Made by a program: the position numbers and the translations under genes. This document shows positions 28,772 to 36,070 of a DNA stretch of 36,070 nucleotides, one piece after another. The stretch's first letter is position 1; every line of letters begins with the position of its first letter. The notes below the pieces were generated by a model. The model worked only from the letters and a program-made list of their open reading frames with translations, had not been told where the DNA came from and searched no databases. Origin of the DNA: an uncultured Clostridia bacterium (GTDB lineage: Bacteria > Bacillota > Clostridia > Christensenellales > CAG-1252); contig CAMPCZ010000005.1 of the NCBI GenBank assembly GCA_946648015.1, forward strand, positions 1-36,070. The letters are read 5' to 3'.

Positions 28772-30346
28772 ATGAAATTCAAAATGCCCGCTATCAAAGT
28801 ATTCCATTGGCGTATGTTGCCCTTGGCTCTTGTGTGCTTGGTAGCGGGTCTTTTGTTCGTTTCCATTGATATTTGGTGGCTCACCGGGTTACTTATGACC
28901 TTGTGCGCCATAGGCATAGTGGTCGCCACCGTGCTGGCCAAAAGGCGGCGCGCCGTGGGCGTGGTGTGCCTTGCGGCATTGCTTGCGGCCTATTTGATGC
29001 TGGTGCCTATGGGTCAATACCTCGGCGCGATGATTGGGGACGAGATCTCGGCGCAAACGGTGGGTCGCATCGCCATGGTGTCTGCCGACGAGAACGGCAA
29101 AATAGACGCTTTGGTGCTGGACCATTTGCAAATAAACGGCCGCTCGGTCGGCGGCAAAGCCTCGGTCGATCTGCGCTATCAAACCACCGCCGCAATGGGC
29201 TATGTGTATGCGGACGCGGGGCGGAGCGACTACGTGGTGGGCATACCCCTCGAGATAGGGCAGACCGTGTCGGTAAAGGGCACTCTGACCGGTATCAAAT
29301 GGCACTATTTCGATAGCGCCGCTATGCACAATATCGTGCGCAAGGTCTACTTCCGCCTGCGTGCCGACGGACTTGCGATGGTGGACGCAACACCCCGCTT
29401 GGGTGCCACCGAAAAGGTGAGAGTCGCGCTCTATCGCACCTTGGCAGGCAATATGAGCGGGCAGTCGGCAGGTATGGCCTACGCCTTTCTTACGGGCAAT
29501 GCTTCCTTTGTGCCCGACGACGTGTTGGCGGGCTACCGATCTTCGGGCGCGGCGCATCTATTGGCGGTGTCGGGCTTGCACGTCGGTTTGGTTGCCGGCT
29601 TGTTGGCTCTTTTGCTCAAACGCTTGCGTTGCCCATCTTGGGGGCGAACGATCGTTTTGGCGGCGGTACTGGGCGTATACGCTTGGTTGTGCGGCGACGC
29701 ACCTTCGGTTTGGCGCGCTACCGCTCTTGTCGTGGGCGGTTCGCTTTGTTCGGCCTTGGGTAGGCGTCGCGATGCGCCCAGCCTGCTGTCGGGGTGCGGT
29801 TTGGTGCTACTTGCGGTGCGACCGCTGTGGCTTTTTGACGTTAGTTTTTTGTTGAGTTTTGCGGCATACGCGGGCGTTGTTTTGCTGTACGCGCCCTTGC
29901 GCAAAGTGCTTCGCCGTGTGCCCGGCAGGTGGGGCAACGCGCTGGCTCTCAACGTGGCCGTTACCCTTTCTACTTTGCCGATAAGCGTCTATTTCTTCGG
30001 CGGGTTTGCCCCTTTGTGCATTCCGCTCAACTTTGTGCTGATACCCGTTATGAGTGTGGTGTACGTGGTGCTCTTTGCGTGCGCGCTGGTTTCGGTGGTG
30101 CCCGCGTTGGGCATACTTCTTACGGGGCTCGACTACGTGTTGCGCGTCGTCAATGCCGCCGTGGTGGCATTGGGTGGCGTCGGCTACCTCGGCCTGCGAT
30201 TCGAAGTGTGGCATCTGCCCCTATACTACGGCGCCGCGGCGCTGGCGTCGCCCTATTGCTTGCCGCGCAAGGCGATCCGCTATTCGGCGGCGGCCGCCAC
30301 AGTGCTGCTGTTGGCGGTGTGGACGCTGGTCGACACCTTTGCATAG
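28772..30346 (+). CDS. comEC: ComEC/Rec2-type DNA-uptake channel, lacking the C-terminal MBL domain
   Basis: A 524-residue membrane protein. The N terminus has two to three helices, followed by an extracellular domain (about residues 80-195; KIDALVLDHLQINGRSVGGK) of the DUF4131/OB-fold type. The competence domain starts near residue 230 with SGQSAGMAYAFLTGNASFVP, then the family hallmark GAAHLLAVSGLHVGLVAG near residue 262, and many helices. The usual C-terminal metallo-beta-lactamase domain (full ComEC about 700-800 residues) is absent: the frame ends soon after the last helix. The start is uncertain: no Shine-Dalgarno, and ATGs at 28784 and 28813 are alternatives. No comEA neighbour. Confidence 0.85.
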   Translation: MKFKMPAIKVFHWRMLPLALVCLVAGLLFVSIDIWWLTGLLMTLCAIGIVVATVLAKRRRAVGVVCLAALLAAYLMLVPMGQYLGAMIGDEISAQTVGRIAMVSADENGKIDALVLDHLQINGRSVGGKASVDLRYQTTAAMGYVYADAGRSDYVVGIPLEIGQTVSVKGTLTGIKWHYFDSAAMHNIVRKVYFRLRADGLAMVDATPRLGATEKVRVALYRTLAGNMSGQSAGMAYAFLTGNASFVPDDVLAGYRSSGAAHLLAVSGLHVGLVAGLLALLLKRLRCPSWGRTIVLAAVLGVYAWLCGDAPSVWRATALVVGGSLCSALGRRRDAPSLLSGCGLVLLAVRPLWLFDVSFLLSFAAYAGVVLLYAPLRKVLRRVPGRWGNALALNVAVTLSTLPISVYFFGGFAPLCIPLNFVLIPVMSVVYVVLFACALVSVVPALGILLTGLDYVLRVVNAAVVALGGVGYLGLRFEVWHLPLYYGAAALASPYCLPRKAIRYSAAAATVLLLAVWTLVDTFA

Positions 30347-30384
30347 CATACAATGGTAGAGAGCGCAGTTCTTGCGGGTCGCTA

Positions 30385-30413
30385 TTGACACTATTATATC
30401 TTTGTGATATAAT
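30385..30413 (+). promoter_or_regulatory. Perfect consensus sigma-A promoter of the 30474-35963 cluster
   Basis: TTGACA (30385-30390), 17 bases, TATAAT (30408-30413). The leader contains GGCAAAG (30420-30426) pairing with CTTTGCC (30444-30450); no T-run follows, so attenuation is not clear. Confidence 0.9.
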
Positions 30414-30473
30414 AGGCTTGGCAAAGAGCGGGCGATGGCTTCGCTTTGCCCGAAATAGTATGGAGGATGGCTT

Positions 30474-31091
30474 ATGATAGGTTGTAAAGAAATCAGCGGC
30501 ATTCGGTCCAAAAAGTGCAAATTCCTGTTGGTGGAAAGGCAGGGGACCAAATACTATTTGTTGGCGTATGCCAAACCCGCGGCTTGCGAGATGCAGTACA
30601 ATACTTTGCGCAATCTCCGCTTGCGCGCGATGCGCGTGCCCAAAGTGGTACAGATGGCCGACAACGAAGTGTTGCTCGACTATATCGAGGGCTCCACTTT
30701 GTACGAGGAGATCAGCGCCGGTCCCGTGTTCAAATTCGCGATGCTGGCGGCGGGCATGGCCAAGTTTATGCAAGACTTTTGCCAAAACGTCCCCGGCAAG
30801 CGTATGGGCGACGTGGACTATCGGCTGTACGTCGTGCGCGGCTCGGTGGTGTATGGGCTGGACTGCGACTGCGTGATCTCGGGCACCTATGCCGAGGAGA
30901 TCGCCGACGCCTTGTGTTCGCTTTTGGCGGAGCCCAAGGTTCCCAAGGATAGGCAAATTGCATTTTGTCGTTATCTCTATCAGGCCAGCGGCGTGTCCAA
31001 AGAGGACTTGTCTGCCGCCCTTGACGAGATCGTTCCCATCGCGGCCAATCTGTCGATGACCAAAGAGGAAATACTCAAAGCAATTCTATAA
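30474..31091 (+). CDS. Kinase-fold (APH/LPS-kinase-like) protein, catalytic loop degenerate
   Basis: A 205-residue soluble protein. It has the outline of a small atypical kinase: a possible phosphate-anchoring lysine in LAYAKPA (residue 34), a helix-C-like EMQYNTLRNLRLR, VPKVVQ before the hinge-like LLDYIEGSTLYEEI (about residues 67-80), and GDVDYRLYV near residue 112 where HGDxxxxN would be expected. YGLDCDCVISGTYAEEIADA follows where the DFG/DFD region would be. The catalytic-loop asparagine is not apparent, so it may be a pseudokinase or a divergent kinase. I do not recognise a named family. GGAGGAT precedes the ATG. Confidence 0.55.
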   Translation: MIGCKEISGIRSKKCKFLLVERQGTKYYLLAYAKPAACEMQYNTLRNLRLRAMRVPKVVQMADNEVLLDYIEGSTLYEEISAGPVFKFAMLAAGMAKFMQDFCQNVPGKRMGDVDYRLYVVRGSVVYGLDCDCVISGTYAEEIADALCSLLAEPKVPKDRQIAFCRYLYQASGVSKEDLSAALDEIVPIAANLSMTKEEILKAIL

Positions 31092-31110
31092 ACTGAACGG
31101 AGACGACTAT

Positions 31111-32742
31111 ATGGAATCTAAATTTTTGACGCCCACGCAATTATGGCAGGACTTTGACCCCACGGGCAATTTGGACGTCAACTTCGTATCCAACCAAACC
31201 ATCGACGACATCACCGTCAAGGAGATGTACTTCAGCGCATTCAGAGCGGAGGACGGCTTTGTACGCGCGTTCGCGCGCATTTTGTTGCCCGCCGATTGTC
31301 CCAAAAACAACAAAAAATTCATCTTGTTTTTGGCTAGACCCAATATGGACCCCATGCCTTCGGCAATGCGCATTGCCGCCAAAGGCTATCCTGTCGGCTA
31401 CGTCGATTTGTCGGGCGAGGGCGACCCTTGCACGCAGTACGACGGTAGCTATGCCTATGGCAGATATGCTTTGGCCAAGGATAATCTGCATAACTGCACG
31501 CCCTCGGCTTTGGCCAGCCCCGTGTTGTTGTGGACCAAGATGTATTGCCGTTTTGTGTCCCTCGTGTTGCAACTCTATCCTCGTGTGATGCCCATCGCTT
31601 TTGCCGAGGAGCAGACCAACGAGATATTGTGGCCGTTATGTGCCAAAGACGCGCGCATATACGGCGGCGTCAGTTTGCTTGGCTCCGGCATTGTACAAAT
31701 GGACGAGGCCGACACCATCGAGCAGGACGAAAACGCCCAAAAATGGGCTATCGCACTGTCGCCGCAGGCGTATGCCAAATATACGGCTTGCCCCATGTTG
31801 GTGGTTACGGCTTCCAATCATAGCGGCCACAGCGTGGACAAGTTGGACGATTTGGTCAACCTTTTGCCCGTACCCGAAATGTGCGCGACCGTGGTGTCCA
31901 ATCGACTTTGTACCCAAATATCGGATAGCACCGAGTTTACTATTTGGCGTTGGATAGAGGGGCGCTACGTCGAGCGCAAAGAGTTGCCCAAAAATCCGAC
32001 CGTCGCGTATCAATTGCAACAGGACGGCAGCATTCACTTCGACGTAACTTGCGACGTTTCCGAGAAGAAAATCGCCGAGCAAAATCTCTATTATGCCTAC
32101 AACGAGGAGGATTCGGCCTATCGCGCTTGGCAGTGCCAGACGCAAAAAGGGGATGGCGACGGCTCTTTCAACGTGCGCGTCGCGGCGGAGGACAAAGTGT
32201 TGTTCGTCTATGCGTCGGTGCGCTACCGTGACGGCGTGGAGATAGCCAGTACGATGTTGCGCATCGACTTGCCTGCCGATATGCCTCGCCGCAGGCTCAC
32301 TCCCTCCAAACTGTTGTACGACACCTCGATGGGCGGCACGTTCTTTGCCGAAACGCAGGATATCGTGCTCGATTCCTCCCTCTATGGTGTGGGCTATAGC
32401 CCCAACGGCGTGGGCGGGTTGTACACCGACAAAGGCGACCTGGTCAGTTTTTGCGTGGGCGAAACGCGCCGCGTCAATCCCGTCGGTTCGTTTTCTTTGT
32501 CGGCCTATTCGCCCGTGGAGCGCAGTTTCGCTATCATCATCACGGTGTGGGAGAACGGCCAATACCACGACTATACGGCGGGGGTATTCTTGCGTGCCTC
32601 CGATGAGTGGCAGCGCATTCGCCTCGAGCCGGGTGATTTTCGCGACAATGCGTTGTTGCCTATGGGCGGTTGGCAAAATATGAAAAAGATCCGCATCTCG
32701 CACGCCGAGGGCGTTTTGTTCAACAATATGCTTTGGACCTGA
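31111..32742 (+). CDS. Alpha/beta-hydrolase-like protein of unknown function
   Basis: A 543-residue protein without a signal peptide or membrane helix. The first 300 residues resemble esterase/PqaA-type alpha/beta hydrolases: FILFLARPNMDPMPSAMRIA, then KGYPVGYVDLSGEGDPCTQY (oxyanion-side region near residue 93), and a nucleophile-elbow-like IYGGVSLLGSGI near residue 190, but not a clean G-x-S-x-G. A late His (NHSGHSVDKLDDL near residue 237) could be the acid-base. The rest (300-543) looks beta-rich, with NLYYAYNEEDSAYRAWQ. Function unknown; the enzyme may be inactive. It lies 20 bases after the kinase-fold gene, with a weak AACGGAGACG site. Confidence 0.6.
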   Translation: MESKFLTPTQLWQDFDPTGNLDVNFVSNQTIDDITVKEMYFSAFRAEDGFVRAFARILLPADCPKNNKKFILFLARPNMDPMPSAMRIAAKGYPVGYVDLSGEGDPCTQYDGSYAYGRYALAKDNLHNCTPSALASPVLLWTKMYCRFVSLVLQLYPRVMPIAFAEEQTNEILWPLCAKDARIYGGVSLLGSGIVQMDEADTIEQDENAQKWAIALSPQAYAKYTACPMLVVTASNHSGHSVDKLDDLVNLLPVPEMCATVVSNRLCTQISDSTEFTIWRWIEGRYVERKELPKNPTVAYQLQQDGSIHFDVTCDVSEKKIAEQNLYYAYNEEDSAYRAWQCQTQKGDGDGSFNVRVAAEDKVLFVYASVRYRDGVEIASTMLRIDLPADMPRRRLTPSKLLYDTSMGGTFFAETQDIVLDSSLYGVGYSPNGVGGLYTDKGDLVSFCVGETRRVNPVGSFSLSAYSPVERSFAIIITVWENGQYHDYTAGVFLRASDEWQRIRLEPGDFRDNALLPMGGWQNMKKIRISHAEGVLFNNMLWT

Positions 32743-32743
32743 T

Positions 32744-33415
32744 ATGGAAGAGAAATTTACCCCTCGCAAATTATTGCTTTATATCGTAGAAGTCATCTTG
32801 GTGGTGATGTTCGTTTTGTCCGCGGTGGCGCTGGTGCAACTCTTTTGGGTCAGTCCCATAGGCATCTCGGGCCCCTCTATGCAGCACACGCTGGATACGG
32901 GCGACACCGTGTACATCAACAAGGCGTTCAAAACCATCGACCGCGGCGACGTGGTGGTGGTCTATTTGCCGCAGGATTATACCAACTACGGGTTGGATTG
33001 GTGGCGCTATACGGGAGATAACGACGACACACAGCGCTGCCCCGCGTCGCGCACCAAGACTTTTGACGATTTCATCATGGCTATGCCCTTCTTCAATATG
33101 GGCACGGGCGACGACAATCAAGGCACCGCCAAGGACGGTTACAAAATGGTGATCAAGCGCGTGGTGGCCGTGCCCGGCGACACGGTGCAGATATTGGACG
33201 GCGTACTCACCGTCAACGGCGTGGAGGACGATCGCGGCGTGCGCGATTCTTCCCTGGCGTTCTATCACGTAATGGGCGCAGAGGAATACTTTATCATGGG
33301 CGACAATCGTTCCAAGAGTTTGGATAGCAGTAGCTACGGCCCAATTCGAGGCAGTTGGATCTGCGGCAAGGTGTTCGCCGCCAGAGTCAGTGGCAAATTT
33401 ACTACGAAACTATAA
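32744..33415 (+). CDS. lepB: Signal peptidase I
   Basis: Membrane serine-lysine protease that removes signal peptides of secreted proteins. 223 residues with one N-terminal helix (about 10-34). The catalytic serine is in ISGPSMQHTLDTGD (near residue 45), the lysine in MVIKRVVAVPGD (near residue 138), and box E is FIMGDNRSKSLDSS. Between the two residues is a long insertion (NYGLDWWRYTGDNDD and on) not seen in short Gram-positive forms. It starts one base after the previous stop and lies inside the unusual cluster, so it may be a dedicated copy (inference). Confidence 0.93.
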   Translation: MEEKFTPRKLLLYIVEVILVVMFVLSAVALVQLFWVSPIGISGPSMQHTLDTGDTVYINKAFKTIDRGDVVVVYLPQDYTNYGLDWWRYTGDNDDTQRCPASRTKTFDDFIMAMPFFNMGTGDDNQGTAKDGYKMVIKRVVAVPGDTVQILDGVLTVNGVEDDRGVRDSSLAFYHVMGAEEYFIMGDNRSKSLDSSSYGPIRGSWICGKVFAARVSGKFTTKL

Positions 33416-33429
33416 TAAGGAGATACGTT

Positions 33430-34479
33430 ATGGGTATGCAACACGAGATCAAAGCGCCGCAGCGCTTGCTGGACGCCAAAGGCAATATCGCCGAGCCCGG
33501 CTTCGCCAAAAAGTTGTATTGGCAATATGACCGCAAGGATATCAAGGCGGGCAAAATGCGCATAAAGGAGTGGGACTACTACTACATCGGCAACCAAGAC
33601 TACGGGCTGTGTCTTACCATCTCCGACGTGGGCTACGTCAGCAGTCTGTCCGTGTCCTTGTTGGGCTTTGGCGACAAACCCTTCCAGTTTAACGACAGCG
33701 AGTTGGGCGTTTTGCCGTTGGGCAAGGTGGGTATGCCCTCCACCAGCGAAAAGGGTAATGTTTCGGCCAAGGCCGGCACCATCGACATCACGTTCGACAA
33801 CGATGGTACGACGCGCCACCTCTTCGGCACCTACGACAATTTCGTCAATAGCAAAAAGCCTCTCACCTTCGACGTGGTGCTTACGGGGTTTCCCGAGGAG
33901 AGTATGGTCATCGCCACCCCTTTCGACAAAGACAAACACTTCTACTACAACCAAAAAATCAACTGTATGTATGCCGAGGGTTGGTGCGAGTTCGACGGGG
34001 TGCGATATGAGTTCAATCGCGCCAACGGCTCGTTGGGCACGCTCGATTGGGGGCGCGGCGTATGGACGTACGACAACACTTGGTATTGGGGCAGTGGCCA
34101 AATGATCTTGGAGTCGGGCGACCGCTTCGGCTTCAATATCGGCTATGGTTTCGGCAACACTACGGCCGCCAGCGAAAATATGCTGTTTTTCAACGGCAAG
34201 TCGCACAAGCTCGACGAAGTCAGCTTCAATATCCCCAAGGGAGAGGACGGCAACTATCGCTATACGGAGCCGTGGACGTTTAGTTCCAACGACGGCCGCT
34301 TCGAGATGAGTTTCGTTCCCGTCATAGACAGGCAGGCCCCCTTCGATTTGGGCATTTTGTGTATGATACCGCACCAAGTCTTCGGCAAATTGTCGGGCAA
34401 AGCGGTGCTCGACGACGGCACCGTCGTAGAGATCAAGGATCGTTTGGTCTTTGCCGAGCACGTGCACAACAAGTGGTGA
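33430..34479 (+). CDS. DUF2804 family protein (lipocalin-like)
   Basis: A 349-residue soluble protein; start at 33430 has AAGGAGATACGTT upstream, so the track start at 33355 is rejected. The DUF2804 N terminus (HEIKAPQRLLDAKGNIAEPG) is clear, followed by WQYDRKDIKAGKMRIKEWDY, and the later FNRANGSLGTLDWGRGVWTY near residue 200 is typical. Family members form a beta-barrel, lipocalin-like fold with no known activity. No signal peptide, so it acts in the cytoplasm. It follows lepB by 14 bases. Confidence 0.85.
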   Translation: MGMQHEIKAPQRLLDAKGNIAEPGFAKKLYWQYDRKDIKAGKMRIKEWDYYYIGNQDYGLCLTISDVGYVSSLSVSLLGFGDKPFQFNDSELGVLPLGKVGMPSTSEKGNVSAKAGTIDITFDNDGTTRHLFGTYDNFVNSKKPLTFDVVLTGFPEESMVIATPFDKDKHFYYNQKINCMYAEGWCEFDGVRYEFNRANGSLGTLDWGRGVWTYDNTWYWGSGQMILESGDRFGFNIGYGFGNTTAASENMLFFNGKSHKLDEVSFNIPKGEDGNYRYTEPWTFSSNDGRFEMSFVPVIDRQAPFDLGILCMIPHQVFGKLSGKAVLDDGTVVEIKDRLVFAEHVHNKW

Positions 34480-34483
34480 TCGT

Positions 34484-34792
34484 ATGGCGGAGTTCGATAT
34501 CGAGTATATAGCGGACGACAGCGACCCCGATTTTATCGCGCTCGCCGACGAAAAAGGCAACGAGGACCAATTCGTCATCATCGGCTGCGTGGCGGTGGAA
34601 GACGTGCACTACGTGCTGGCCGTTCCCGTCAGTCCCGAAACGGTGGAAAGTGCCGAGGAGGACTTGGTGTACGTATTTGCGGTGCGCCGCGACGGCGACG
34701 AGGAATATTTTGAATATATCGTAGACGAGGATGTGGTTACGGCCGCCTTTGAGCGCTACGACGAGTTATTTAGAGAAGTAGAAGAGGACTGA
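34484..34792 (+). CDS. DUF1292 family protein
   Basis: A 102-residue acidic protein; start at 34484 (MAEFDIEYIADD) four bases after the DUF2804 stop, so probably translated by coupling; the track start at 34451 is inside DUF2804. The sequence FIALADEKGNEDQFVIIGCV, then VEDVHYVLAVPV and EEYFEYIVDEDVVTAAFERY, matches DUF1292, common in Bacillota near alaS/ruvX but here apart from them. Function unknown. Confidence 0.8.
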   Translation: MAEFDIEYIADDSDPDFIALADEKGNEDQFVIIGCVAVEDVHYVLAVPVSPETVESAEEDLVYVFAVRRDGDEEYFEYIVDEDVVTAAFERYDELFREVEED

Positions 34793-34814
34793 TCCGTCCG
34801 GGGGGTACAAACCT

Positions 34815-35963
34815 ATGTTGAAAACGCAAAAGCAATTATCATTACGCGCCAAGACCATCATTTCGTTGGCGTGCTTCGCCGTGGTGTTTGCCGCACTTGC
34901 CGTCGTCGCCGCATTTTACGATTTGCAGATTAGCCGTATCCTCACCAAACATAGCTTGGTGGCGCCCGCATTCGGGCAGGAGCACGGCAGCTATATATCC
35001 AACAACGGCTTCGCCTTGTTCTTCGAGGCGTTGGGCAGCAGCCCCATCTATTTGATGGCCTCTGTGGCGGGTGCCATCGTGTTTTGGTTCTTCGCACGCA
35101 AGAGCGGCAAGTTGCGCGCTTTGGCCGCGCTCGGCGCCATTATGGTGGTGGCGGGCTTTACGCTCACCGTCAAGGATCTGTTTAGCTACGTTGCCGAGTA
35201 CATCGGTTCTCAGCTCGCTTCCCAAAGCGCCTTGGTGCTGGCCGCCCATCACGCGGCGGGTGCCGGCTATATTTTGGGGCTGTCCGTGGTGGTGGCGCTT
35301 GTGCCCGGCGTGGGCATGATTTTGCTTTGGCAACGCATTCCCAAGGCCGTCAACGACAAGATGATCTGGTGGGCGATCGCCATCGTTGCCACCCTCTTGT
35401 TCTATCTCATTCCCCACTTCGTCAAAGGACCCGTGGGCAGGGTGCGCTACCGCACTATGAATTATCTCAACGATTTCAGTTTGTATACCCCTTGGTACCA
35501 ACTCAACGGCAAGCGCGTGCTCACCGCCGACGGCGTGGTCGCATCCACGCCGCAGACCAAGGCTGCCATCATTGTGGCCAGCGACGCGTGCAAGTCGTTC
35601 CCCAGCGGGCACACGTTCTCGGCGGGCATGATCTATTCGCTGTTGGCTTTGCCTTATCTTAGCGACAAGTGCAACAAGACGGGGGTCAAGGTCGGCCTTT
35701 GGTGCGGTACCGTCGCCTATACGGCCCTCGTTGCCGTCAGCCGCATTGTGGCGGGCGCTCACTATATGGGCGACGTCTTGTTCGGCGGCAGCATCGCATT
35801 CGTCGGCTCTATGATCATGCGCGAGATCTTTGTCTGCCGGGGCGCCCATGTCAAAGCGCTCTTCGGCAAGCAACCTGCGGTCGAGGCCGTTTCCGGCGAG
35901 GCAACGGTTGCCACCGAGGAAGCCGGCGCATTGCCCGAAGAGGACAAAACGGACGCCGAATAG
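34815..35963 (+). CDS. PAP2 family phosphatase (membrane)
   Basis: A 382-residue protein with about five to six helices. The phosphatidic-acid-phosphatase motifs appear in order: KGPVGRVRYR near residue 204 (K-x6-R-Y, instead of the usual R-P), PSGHTFSAGM near residue 262, and SRIVAGAHYMGDVLFG near residue 308. Helices flank them. Likely acts on a lipid or pyrophosphate at the outer membrane face, such as undecaprenyl-PP or phosphatidylglycerophosphate (inference). The C-terminal 50 residues are acidic and disordered (EEAGALPEEDKTDAE). It may belong to the preceding operon (22-base gap); it ends at a terminator. Confidence 0.88.
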   Translation: MLKTQKQLSLRAKTIISLACFAVVFAALAVVAAFYDLQISRILTKHSLVAPAFGQEHGSYISNNGFALFFEALGSSPIYLMASVAGAIVFWFFARKSGKLRALAALGAIMVVAGFTLTVKDLFSYVAEYIGSQLASQSALVLAAHHAAGAGYILGLSVVVALVPGVGMILLWQRIPKAVNDKMIWWAIAIVATLLFYLIPHFVKGPVGRVRYRTMNYLNDFSLYTPWYQLNGKRVLTADGVVASTPQTKAAIIVASDACKSFPSGHTFSAGMIYSLLALPYLSDKCNKTGVKVGLWCGTVAYTALVAVSRIVAGAHYMGDVLFGGSIAFVGSMIMREIFVCRGAHVKALFGKQPAVEAVSGEATVATEEAGALPEEDKTDAE

Positions 35964-35991
35964 CGGCGGGCTTACAACCGATTTCAGCGAC

Positions 35992-36016
35992 AAAGCGGCG
36001 TTCACGCCGCTTTTTG
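35992..36016 (+). terminator. Rho-independent terminator after the PAP2 gene
   Basis: AAAGCGGCG (35992-36000), loop TTCA, CGCCGCTTT (36005-36013) continuing into a T-run. It starts 28 bases after the stop. The remaining bases to 36070 hold no supportable feature. Confidence 0.88.
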
Positions 36017-36070
36017 TTTGCCCCTATGGCGGTTTGCGGCGGCCGAATCGCATCGCAAATAGTCCGTGTA

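Noticed and set aside
34842-36005. 387-residue minus-strand ORF opposite the PAP2 gene
   Set aside because: Shadow; the plus-strand frame carries the three PAP2 motifs and a terminator.

Overview
The window looks like a chromosomal segment of an uncultured, Gram-positive, probably spore-forming Clostridia member (Bacillota). The support is gene content (zinc-type S4, L33 and L36, a KOW/L14e-like gene between map and infA, spmA/spmB, a CPBP-rich membrane inventory), near-consensus sigma-A promoters (TTGACA-N17-TATAAT) and strong AGGAGG ribosome binding sites. Family-level placement cannot be fixed from sequence reading alone. I see no mobile element, CRISPR array, tRNA or rRNA.

Layout. (1) 1-5658: end of the spc operon and the alpha operon: secY (partial), adk, map, KOW protein, infA, rpmJ, an internal promoter with a structured leader, then rpsM, rpsK, rpsD, rpoA, rplQ and a terminator. 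(2) 5800-9200: a separately transcribed 1089-residue surface lipoprotein. (3) 9199-9403, minus strand: a tiny nine-cysteine membrane peptide with its own terminator. (4) 9526-14224: glyS, walJ-like MBL protein, two tandem CPBP proteases and rlmH, tightly coupled. (5) 14212-16545: a divergent pair, a short ROK-repressor-like protein and a COG2509 FAD dehydrogenase; both have a -10 box exactly six bases before the ATG, suggesting leaderless mRNAs. (6) 16544-18525: a small conserved minus-strand protein, tmk, and a PH-like membrane protein. (7) 18641-22135: rpmG, secE, nusG, rplK, rplA, then a new promoter with an L10 leader, rplJ, rplL and a terminator; rpoB/rpoC do not follow. (8) 22150-25844: ArsB/NhaD-like permease, a RimK-type ATP-grasp enzyme (third leaderless candidate), a 45-residue Cys/Lys/Ser-rich peptide on the minus strand, and spmA-spmB. 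(9) 25872-30346: an operon with an unknown membrane protein, a DUF1624-type acyltransferase, a geranylgeranyl-reductase-like flavoprotein and a ComEC lacking its nuclease-like domain. (10) 30385-36016: a perfect consensus promoter drives a kinase-fold protein, an alpha/beta-hydrolase-like protein, signal peptidase I, DUF2804, DUF1292 and a PAP2 phosphatase, ending at a terminator.

The housekeeping parts cover translation (ribosomal proteins, IF-1, GlyRS, RlmH, MetAP), secretion (SecY, SecE, SignalP I), transcription (RpoA, NusG) and nucleotide supply (Adk, Tmk). The most interesting signals are the recurrent GCTAYAAT-N6-ATG arrangement (possible leaderless transcription in a Clostridia-type genome), the separation of rplJL from rpoBC, the uncharacterised 30474-34792 gene cluster, and two cysteine-rich microproteins absent from the supplied ORF track or hidden within a longer ORF.
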